Assembly (NCBI GenBank): GCA_016712565.1
Contig: JADJQU010000003.1
Span: 124,001 to 188,000 of the forward strand
Direction of reading: 5' to 3'
DNA from: Planctomycetota bacterium
Lineage (GTDB): Bacteria; Planctomycetota; UBA1135; GCA-002686595
DNA: 64,000 nucleotides
Part shown: in pieces, positions 1 to 6,526 of the stretch
Numbering within the stretch: position 1 is the stretch's first letter
How the letters are laid out: every line of letters starts with the position of its first letter
The notes under the pieces: generated by a model
The model's input: only the letters and a program-made list of their open reading frames with translations
What the model was told of the DNA's origin: nothing
Database searches by the model: none
Position numbers and translations under genes: made by a program

Positions 1-376
1 CGACGATCTCGATCTGGGTTTCGATCCAGGCGTCGAGCCGCTCGAGCTTCGCTCGCGCGCGTCGGCCCGAGCGGATCCAGGCCAGCACCGCTTCGCGCAC
101 CTCCGCCGGGGCACCGGCGAAGAAGGCGTTCATGCGCACGGTGCGCTCGCGGCCCCGGGGCTCGAGACGCAGGACCGTTCGTCGCGCCCGCGTGAAGACC
201 ACCTGCACCGGGGATTCCAGGGCCTGGCTGAGAAACTCGCCCCAGGCCGCGGCATCGAGTCCTTCCGAGCCTTCCGGGCTTTCCGGGCCTTCCGGGGCGG
301 GAGGCGCCGAGCGCGAGCGTGCCCCGGCACGGGCCGGGGCACTGGAGGCACTTCGCGGTCGTCGGCGATCGCTCAC
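1..376 (-). CDS. SprT-like protein, N-terminal part (cut by window edge)
   Basis: About 125 codons are visible; the C-terminal part lies beyond base 1. The frame opens at a GTG at 376, the first usual start after an in-frame stop. A Pro/Ser/Glu-rich, probably disordered leader of about 40 residues contains PEG/PES repeats matching the 9-bp repeats at 259-300. After it comes a strand-rich segment (EFLSQALESPVQVVFT, then RRTVLRLEPRGRERTVRMN) and FFAGAPAEVREAVLAWIRSG. This resembles the start of SprT/YgjP-like zinc-peptidase domains, where a motif of this kind precedes HExxH. The catalytic motif would be outside the window, so the family call is inference from the N-terminal pattern only. No clear Shine-Dalgarno precedes the GTG. 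The coding frame itself is well supported by high third-position G+C. Confidence 0.45.
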   Translation of the reverse strand, partial: MSDRRRPRSASSAPARAGARSRSAPPAPEGPESPEGSEGLDAAAWGEFLSQALESPVQVVFTRARRTVLRLEPRGRERTVRMNAFFAGAPAEVREAVLAWIRSGRRARAKLERLDAWIETQIEIV

Positions 377-475
377 CGGCGAGAGACTAGCGTCCAGGCG
401 CCGCAGGGACGACGATCACGTTCCGGAAGCCGGCGCGCCCGGTGCCCGGAGCCCAAGCCGCCGGGAACCGTCTCT

Positions 476-505
476 GGGACGGCCGACCGGGGGACGGCCG
501 ACCGG
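476..505. repeat. 15-bp tandem repeat, two copies
   Basis: The unit GGGACGGCCGACCGG is present at 476-490 and exactly again at 491-505, in the spacer between the SprT-like gene and the CarboxypepD_reg gene. Both flanking genes are on the minus strand, so the repeat lies 3' of the latter's stop codon. It may fold in RNA but is not a standard terminator. Confidence 0.6.
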
Positions 506-530
506 GGGCGCGGCGGATTCCGGGAGGGGG

Positions 531-2507
531 CTAGCACCCCGAGAGGTTCAGCTCGCGGGTCAATTCCCCGCCCTCGGTGACCACGATCTGCTGCTGCGTG
601 CGGCGCATGCTGTCGATGGCGTTGAAGGCGTTGTCACCCGTCTGGTACGTGGCCGAAAGCGTGTAGTTGCTCGGCCGCACGTGCTTGAACACGAAGCGGC
701 CCTGGGCGTCGGAGCGCGTGTCGAGCACGATGTCGCTGGAATCCGATTCCAGGTGCACGTACGCGCCCTGCAACGGCATGCCGCCCTGAATCACCGTGCC
801 CTGGACCGTCCCGCCCGCCTGCAGGGTGATCGTGCCCACGTCGTTCGGCGTGCCCTCGACCACCAGGATCGAGCGCTGCTTGCCCTGGGCGTAGTTGGCG
901 TGGTTCAGGCGCAATTGGTAGCGCTCGGGCGTCAGGAAGCGCAGCTCGAAGACGCCCTCGGAATTGGTCACCACGCGGCGCGAGGTCGTGTTGGTGGGGA
1001 TCATGCCCGCGAAGAGCGAGTTGGTCGGATCGTCCTCGAAGGTGTCGTCGTGCGAAGTGACCACCACTCCGGCCACCGGCGCCCCGGCGGGGGAGACCAC
1101 GCGGCCGCGGATGGTGCCCCCGCGAGTGACGCGCACCAGCAGGTTGAGGCCCTGGCGGTCCGGAGTGATCGAGAAGGACTCCGAGAAGGTCGGCGCGGCC
1201 GCGTCCGAGCTGACCAGGACCGTGTAGGTGCCCGGGTCGAAGCCGCACAGCTGGAAGTTGCCGTCCGCGGCGTCGGTGAAGGTCTCCTTGACGCCCGTTT
1301 CCTCGGAGGCGACGCCCATGCCGGGCACCTGGTTCGGCGCCAGTCGCCGCACCGAGGCGGTGAACTTGGTGATGGGTTTGCCCTCACCATCCACCACGCG
1401 GCCCGTGATGCAGGCCTGGGCGACCATGTCGATGATCACGTTGACTTCACCCACCTGGACGCGGGTCTGCTTCTGCTGGCGATAGCCCTTGGCCTCGCAG
1501 ATCAGCACGTAGGAGCCCGGATTCAGGTTGTCGATCTGGAAGGCACCGTCCTCCAGGCTGGTGGCTTCGCCGCGGAAGCTCGTGGTGTTGCTGTTGAAGT
1601 AGGCCACGATGCGCGCGCCGGCGATGCCCGCGCCGTCCGAGCCGATGACCTTGCCCGCGATGGGGCCGCCCACGGCCAACTTGAAATCCACGCTCAAGCG
1701 CTCGCCGGGCTCGCCCTTGACGGTGATCCCGCCGCGGGTCTGGGAGCCGTAGCCCTCCGCCATGCAGGTGAGCTGCTTCGCGACGGGGTAGACGTTCTTG
1801 AACTCGTAGTGGCCCACGAGGTCGCTCTTGGTCTCCAGGCGGTCGGTGCTCTCGCCCTCGCCGGAATAGAAGGCGCTGTCGAGCCAGAGCACGGCGTTGG
1901 GCACGATGTTGCCCGCCGTGTCGGTGACCGTGCCCTCGATGACCGAGCCCTTCTTCAGGACCACGTTGGGGCCCTGGAAGTCGCCCTGGTCACCGACGCT
2001 GACCAGTTCCTCCTGGGTCGGCGAGTAGTCCCCGTGGGAAGCCACCAGGTAGTAGTTGTTGCGGGGCACCACGTTGGAGAAGCGGTACTGGCCCTTCTCG
2101 TCCGTGGTCACCACGATCGGCGGGCTGCCCGAGCCGCCGCCGGTGATCCACTGCATGGCCACCTGTTGGCCCATGCGCGGGTCCCTCGAGAGCTCCACCT
2201 TGGCGCCCGGCAGGGGCTGCATCTGCTCGTTGAGCACGAGCCCCACCAGCGTGTTGCGGCCTTCGCGCTCCAGCACCTCGTCCGGAGTCACCGACGGTTC
2301 GGCGGGTGCCTGGGCCGTCGCGGTGCGGCTCGGGTCCTCGGGCCGCTGGACATCGCCGGGCGTCGGCGGCGTGGGATCCTTGCGCACCCCCGGCTCGCCG
2401 ACGATCGGCGGTTCGACGGTGGGGACCGTGGAGCTGCTGTTCTGGAGCGTGAGGATCAGGGCGACTGCGGCGACGAGCACCAGCAGCAGAACGACGATGG
2501 GTCGCAT
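531..2507 (-). CDS. Membrane-anchored protein with tandem carboxypeptidase-regulatory-like domains
   Basis: 658 residues. Residues 3-20 form one hydrophobic segment (VVLLLVLVAAVALILTLQ) directly after MRPI: a signal anchor or uncleaved signal. A Pro/Thr-rich linker runs to about residue 75. The rest is a chain of about six beta-sandwich modules of the CarboxypepD_reg/DUF4480 type. They are recognisable by recurring phrases such as GLVLNEQMQPLPGAKVEL, GKVIGSDGAGIAGARIVAY, GRVVDGEGKPITKF and GRVVSPAGAPVAGVVV, each followed by a G.F.L..L.PG.Y strand. Such modules usually serve as adhesive or structural stalks outside the cytoplasmic membrane. No catalytic motif is seen. It is flanked by genes on the same strand but separated by more than 150 bp on both sides, so it is probably its own unit. 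The start MRPIVV is supported by the signal sequence. Confidence 0.85.
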   Translation of the reverse strand: MRPIVVLLLVLVAAVALILTLQNSSSTVPTVEPPIVGEPGVRKDPTPPTPGDVQRPEDPSRTATAQAPAEPSVTPDEVLEREGRNTLVGLVLNEQMQPLPGAKVELSRDPRMGQQVAMQWITGGGSGSPPIVVTTDEKGQYRFSNVVPRNNYYLVASHGDYSPTQEELVSVGDQGDFQGPNVVLKKGSVIEGTVTDTAGNIVPNAVLWLDSAFYSGEGESTDRLETKSDLVGHYEFKNVYPVAKQLTCMAEGYGSQTRGGITVKGEPGERLSVDFKLAVGGPIAGKVIGSDGAGIAGARIVAYFNSNTTSFRGEATSLEDGAFQIDNLNPGSYVLICEAKGYRQQKQTRVQVGEVNVIIDMVAQACITGRVVDGEGKPITKFTASVRRLAPNQVPGMGVASEETGVKETFTDAADGNFQLCGFDPGTYTVLVSSDAAAPTFSESFSITPDRQGLNLLVRVTRGGTIRGRVVSPAGAPVAGVVVTSHDDTFEDDPTNSLFAGMIPTNTTSRRVVTNSEGVFELRFLTPERYQLRLNHANYAQGKQRSILVVEGTPNDVGTITLQAGGTVQGTVIQGGMPLQGAYVHLESDSSDIVLDTRSDAQGRFVFKHVRPSNYTLSATYQTGDNAFNAIDSMRRTQQQIVVTEGGELTRELNLSGC

Positions 2508-2735
2508 GGCGTTGTGTTGCGCGTGCGGGCCTTGGGGCCGGCTCGCGCCCGGGGTTGTCAGGTCAGGTGGTTCGAGAGGTCAGCGTGCGGGCGAGTCCGG
2601 CGGCGGAAAGGCCGGCCGAACGGGATCGAGTCAGGGATGGGTGGCCGAGGGGCTCCAGGGGGCGGTCACTGGGGAGAACGGACGCCGCGGGGGCGGGCTT
2701 CTTCCCGGGCCCCTTACATCGGATGAACGGGCCGT

Positions 2736-3362
2736 TCAGGTGCGGCCAGGGCCGGCGCCAGCCCCAGGGTCTGTCTCGCCTTCGGCATTCCGGCCGGGCC
2801 ACAGGGACTCCCAGAGAATCTGCGCGGCGATGAAGTAGGCGAACACCAGGAGCTCCGTCTCCACCTTCCGAAAGACCTCGATCCGAGCCCCCCGGGACAG
2901 GGGGACGCCGTGAATCCGGGCCATTTCGCCCGTCTTGGGGGCCTGAAGGGTCCATCCGGGGCGGAAGCCGGGCAGGGGCAGGAGGCGCAGGGGACGGCTT
3001 CCCGTGTGGAGCACCACCTCGCGGCGGGAGATGTGCCAACGCAGGGACGAGCCCAGCCACTCCTTGCCCTCGGTCCACATGGAGTACTGGCTGCGCAGCA
3101 GGCCGGGATCGCGTCGGATCACCAGAACCTCGCCCTTGGCGGGGGAGTAGCGGCCGCCGACGACCATGCCCCAGCGGTTGCGCTGCACGGTCAGCACCCC
3201 CAGGGGACCCTCGGCGGTGGAGAGTCGGTGCGTGGAATTCCAGAAACCGGCGATCCGCACCCCGTAGACGGCGGTCGGCACGCCCGCCGCGGGCGCGACC
3301 TTGGCAGCCGGTTGGCCGGCAGGGTTGGCCGCGGGCGCGGTGGTGGGGGTCGGCGGAGGCAT
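2736..3362 (-). CDS. Hypothetical protein, possibly scramblase/LURP-like fold
   Basis: 208 residues. The first 30 are a Pro/Ala-rich low-complexity leader. Residues 33 onward alternate short strands (VYGVRIAGFWNSTH, GVLTVQRNRWGMVVGG, GEVLVIRRDPGLLRSQYSMW, GSSLRWHISRREVVLHTG). This pattern loosely resembles phospholipid-scramblase/LURP-one-like 12-strand barrels. A hydrophobic helix near the end (ELLVFAYFIAAQILWESLW, about 165-185) could be a C-terminal membrane anchor, which also occurs in scramblase-like proteins. No signal peptide and no catalytic motif are seen. The fold assignment is weak inference; the coding frame is secure from codon usage. The gene stands alone between the CarboxypepD_reg gene and the cysteine desulfurase, all on the minus strand with gaps of about 150-230 bp. 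Confidence 0.7.
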   Translation of the reverse strand: MPPPTPTTAPAANPAGQPAAKVAPAAGVPTAVYGVRIAGFWNSTHRLSTAEGPLGVLTVQRNRWGMVVGGRYSPAKGEVLVIRRDPGLLRSQYSMWTEGKEWLGSSLRWHISRREVVLHTGSRPLRLLPLPGFRPGWTLQAPKTGEMARIHGVPLSRGARIEVFRKVETELLVFAYFIAAQILWESLWPGRNAEGETDPGAGAGPGRT

Positions 3363-3511
3363 CGTGGGTCGGGTGGCCTGGGGCGTGGAACCGGAGGGGC
3401 ATCCACGCTTCCGTCCAGTCTACCTTCGGGCGGAACGGGGGGCGAACCCCGGCGGGGCCCCTACGGAGGGTCCCGGGGCGGGGGCAACGACCGCGGGGGT
3501 CCCGGGCCGGC

Positions 3512-4660
3512 TCAAGCCAGGGCCCGCAGGGCCGTCACGGCTTCCACCACGGTCGAGACCGCCCTGGACACGTCCTCCGCCGTGGTGTCGCGGGAGAGGG
3601 AGAGCCGCAGGGAGGCGGAGGCGTCGCTGGGCTCGAACCCCATGGCCAGGAGCACGTGGGACGGCGCGTGGCGGGAGGAGGCACAGGCGGAGCCCGCCGA
3701 AGCGCAGATGCCGTATTCCGAAAGCAGCATCACCAGGGCCTCGCCGGACACGCCCTCGAAGCCCAGGCTGCTCGTGTTGCAGGTGCGTCTGGATTGGGAG
3801 GCATGGACCCGCGACCCCGGCACCCGGGCCACGATCTCGCTCTCCAGGCGGTCGCGCAGGGAGGCGAGTCCCGCCGGTCCCTCCGCCTCGAGCCACTGCT
3901 GGGCCAGTTCCGCCGCCCGGCCGAAGCCCACGATTCCGGGGACGTTCTCCGTTCCCGCGCGTCGTTCCAGTTCCTGACCGCCGCCGAGGAGCAGGGGAGC
4001 GAAGCCGCTGGAATCCCGCACGTAGAGGGCTCCGACGCCCTTGGGGCCGTGCAGCTTGTGGGCCGAGAGCGCCAGCGTGTCGATCGGGAGCGCGCCCACG
4101 TCGAGGGGCAGTTTCCCGGCGGCCTGGACGGCGTCCACGTGCAGCGGCACGCCGCGGGCGGCGCACAGGGCGGCCGCCGCGGCCACGTCGTGCACGGCCC
4201 CGGTTTCGTTGTTGGCCCACATCAGGGCCAAGAGGCAGCAGCGTTCGTCCACGACCGCTTCGAATCGATCGAGGGGGAAGCGGCCCTCGCGGTCAGGGGC
4301 CAGGCGCACCACTTCGTAGCCCGAGCGCTCCAGGGCCGCCAGGGGAGCCAGCACCGCTTCGTGTTCCACCGCGGTGGTGACCACCCGCCGGCGCGTGGGA
4401 AAGCGCTCCACGGCGGCGCGAATTCCGGCGTTGTCGCTCTCGGTGCCCCCCGAGGTGAAGATCACCTGTTCGCTGGAGCGGGCGCCGATCAGACGCCCCA
4501 CGCGGGCCCGGGCCTGGGCCACGGCCAGGGCGGCCAGTTGTCCCTCCGAGTGCAGACTGGAGGCATTGCCGAAGTGCTCGAGGAACCACGGCGACATGGC
4601 CTCGAGCACTTGGGGCGCCAACCGCGTGGTGGCGTTGTTGTCGAGGTAGCAGATCGCCAT
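3512..4660 (-). CDS. Cysteine desulfurase (NifS/IscS type)
   Basis: 382 residues, full length for class V aminotransferase-fold desulfurases. It converts L-cysteine to alanine and hands persulfide sulfur to Fe-S scaffolds or tRNA thiolation. The N-terminus CYLDNNATT is the family opening. TSGGTESDN (69-77) binds the PLP phosphate, His100 stacks on PLP, Asp176 and Gln179 (HVDAVQ) contact the ring, and Lys202 in SAHKLHGPKG forms the Schiff base. Cys326 in SAGSACASS is the catalytic cysteine on the mobile loop. All key residues are present. The start is at MAICYLD. No IscU, IscR or MnmA gene is adjacent; the next gene upstream on the same strand, 115 bp away, is a MerR regulator with a four-cysteine tail. 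Which sulfur pathway it serves cannot be told from the window. Confidence 0.95.
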   Translation of the reverse strand: MAICYLDNNATTRLAPQVLEAMSPWFLEHFGNASSLHSEGQLAALAVAQARARVGRLIGARSSEQVIFTSGGTESDNAGIRAAVERFPTRRRVVTTAVEHEAVLAPLAALERSGYEVVRLAPDREGRFPLDRFEAVVDERCCLLALMWANNETGAVHDVAAAAALCAARGVPLHVDAVQAAGKLPLDVGALPIDTLALSAHKLHGPKGVGALYVRDSSGFAPLLLGGGQELERRAGTENVPGIVGFGRAAELAQQWLEAEGPAGLASLRDRLESEIVARVPGSRVHASQSRRTCNTSSLGFEGVSGEALVMLLSEYGICASAGSACASSRHAPSHVLLAMGFEPSDASASLRLSLSRDTTAEDVSRAVSTVVEAVTALRALA

Positions 4661-4775
4661 GCGGCTCGCGAGGCGCGGGGCGCCCCACCTGGAAGTCCAT
4701 CGAAGGCACGGGCCGCGGGACGCCGAGCCCGGGCGGGAGTCCGATTCCCCCGCGGCGGTCGGGCCGGTCGGGCCC

Positions 4776-5252
4776 CTAGAACAGCGCGCTCAGGGTTTCC
4801 GGCAAGCGCTCGCCCGTCAACTGGCAGGGTTCGCAGTAGTTGTTGTCGCTGCCGGGATTGTGTTTGCAGACGGCGCAGTTGGCGAGCTTGGCGACGGCCG
4901 CCGCGATGCTCTTGCGCTGGGATTCCAGCTCCTTGATGCGCAGGGCCAGCAGTCGATCCTGCTCCGCGAGGGCCAGGTGCACCTTCTCGATGAAGTTCTT
5001 CCGGCCGGCCTTCTCGTCGCGCGTGGCCATCAATTCGCGGATCCGCTCCAGGGGCAGGCTCAGAGCCTGGAGGTCGTGGATCATGTTGAGCCGGTGCAAA
5101 TCCGTGCGCCGGTAATAGCGGAACCCTCCCTGACTCCGGGAGGCCGGGATCAGCAGGTCCAGCTCCTCGTAATAGCGCAGGGTGCGCAGGTTGGTCCCGG
5201 CGAGCTTCGCGAAGTCGCCGATCTTCAGCAGTTCCACTTGGGCGTCGGCCAT
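4776..5252 (-). CDS. MerR-family transcriptional regulator with Cys4 tail
   Basis: 158 residues from MADAQVELLKIGDFAK. The frame stays open upstream to 5627, but that extension is Pro/Arg-rich and unlike a MerR N-terminus; GGACGAG just before this ATG supports the chosen start. Residues 8-75 are the winged helix: LKIGDFAKLAGTNLRTLRYYEELDLL, then GGFRYYRRTDLHRLNMI. A dimerisation coiled coil follows (DRLLALRIKELESQRKSI). The C-terminus carries CAVC, nine residues, then CEPC: two CxxC pairs. MerR proteins sense their ligand at the C-terminal end of the dimer helix, so a bound metal or Fe-S cluster is likely. SoxR uses CxxCxC plus one further Cys, so the spacing here is not that of SoxR. The next gene downstream encodes the cysteine desulfurase. 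Confidence 0.9.
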   Translation of the reverse strand: MADAQVELLKIGDFAKLAGTNLRTLRYYEELDLLIPASRSQGGFRYYRRTDLHRLNMIHDLQALSLPLERIRELMATRDEKAGRKNFIEKVHLALAEQDRLLALRIKELESQRKSIAAAVAKLANCAVCKHNPGSDNNYCEPCQLTGERLPETLSALF

Positions 5253-5687
5253 GGTCTCGTCCGGGGCGCTGGGGTTGGCTTCGGGAGAAGACGCTCCCTT
5301 CACGTAAGGGTATCCGATTCGGACGCTTCCGTGCGGGTGGTCGCCGAAGGGGCTCCACGCGGGGCCCGGGGGGCTTCCCTGGGGGGGAGGGCCGCCAGGG
5401 GAGGCGCGGTGGCGGTCTTGGGGCGGCGGCCGAGTCTCCATTCGGTCGGCGCGCGAGTCCGTGGGGGTCTTCTTTCCAGTGGGCCGCTCGATCTGGGGGG
5501 TCATGGGAGGAGCCGTGGGGCCAGGGGCTTTCAGGGCGGGTTCGGGGAGTGGGGACCGCGAGTGGAGGGGCGCCGGGTGGTCGATCACGAGCGAGGGAAT
5601 TCGCGCCTTGGGGTCCCTCCACCGCATCCCAGGAGGAGTGTCGCACTCACCCCCGGAATCGCCATACGAACAACGTCGCAGCGAGCG
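5253..5687. other. Non-coding spacer between MerR gene and the frameshifted membrane-protein gene
   Basis: 435 bases with no gene I can support. The MerR frame runs open through most of it, but the encoded peptide is a Pro/Gly/Arg-rich string with no conserved pattern. A TACCCT hexamer on the minus strand near 5302-5307 could be a -10 element for the MerR gene, without a recognisable -35. No hairpin terminator was recognised after the stop codon at 5688. Confidence 0.4.
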
Positions 5688-6511
5688 TCAGTTCCCGGAC
5701 CCAGTCGCCGGGGGGCCGGGAGCGAGCCAGGCCAGGGCGCGCGCGGCTTCGACGTCCTGTTGGTCGGCACGGGTCTCCAGGGTGACCAGCACGCCGGCGC
5801 GCAGCAGCTCGTCCTGTTCCGCGAGCAGGCCCTGCTGGAATTCCAGCAGCTCCTGGCCCTTGGCCAGCGCGGCGAAATTCGAGGCCGCCCGCCGGCGCAG
5901 TTCGATGGGCACGCCCACGGGGTCGAGGGCCACGCGACCCAGGGCGGCGCGCGCCTCGTGCATGTGGGGCGCGAGGGAGGTCAGGCGCTGCAGTGCGAAG
6001 GTGCTGACCGGCGAACCCTGCTGGGTGGCGAGGTCGGGGAGTCCGCAGGCGAAGGCGAACCAGGGGATCGCCGCCGCGGCGTCGGTGAGTTCGAGCGCCT
6101 GGAGCCAGGCCACCTTCTCCGCCGTGGGGCGCGACGTCGAGAGCCGCTGCTCCACGCGCGCGAGCAGCACACCGGGTTCGCGGGCCTCCCATTCCAGGAA
6201 GGCGGTGCGGAGCTCGCGCTCCGTCCGGGGCCCGCGGCCCCCTGGGCGTGTCGACGTGTTGCCGCCCGTGTCCGCGGCGGGTTCAGGGGCCCCGGGCCGG
6301 ACCTCGCTGCGCGTCCCCGGGATGCCGTCGGCACCCCGAGGAATCGCCGTGGAGAGGTCCGCCTCCGCGGCGGCGGTCCACGCATCGTCCAGCCGACCGC
6401 GACCGCCTTCGAAATCAGCGAGCCACCAGCACGCCCCGGCGATTGCCGCTCCCCCAGTGTCAGGGAGAACAGCAAGCGCTGGGCAGAGGATTGCCGGCGG
6501 CCCGCGTTCAT
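5688..6511 (-). CDS. Membrane-anchored hypothetical protein, interrupted by a frameshift
   Basis: The gene begins 15 bp after the decahaem cytochrome with ATG at 6511 (MNAGRRQSSAQRLLFSLTLG). The coding frame then continues one frame over: AAIAGACWWLADFEGG and onward to RALAWLAPGPPATGSGN before the stop. Joining the frames at the run of five C at 6451-6455 (six needed) gives one uninterrupted membrane helix, LLFSLTLGAAIAGACWWLADF, after a basic N-terminus, and a protein of about 274 residues. No usual start codon exists in the second frame until GTG at 6170. The soluble part is helical and Ala/Leu-rich with no recognised domain. Its position as last gene of the cytochrome cluster suggests a role there, but this is only context. 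Confidence 0.6.
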
Positions 6512-6526
6512 GGTCAGCGCTTCAGG

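Noticed and set aside
259..300. Short direct repeats as a CRISPR-like array
   Set aside because: The 9-bp units lie inside a coding frame (PEG/PES codons) and have no spacers.
2563..3402. Alternative 279-codon frame overlapping the hypothetical gene at 2736-3362
   Set aside because: Composition is Arg/Pro-rich without a domain, and it is in a different frame from the one with normal codon bias.
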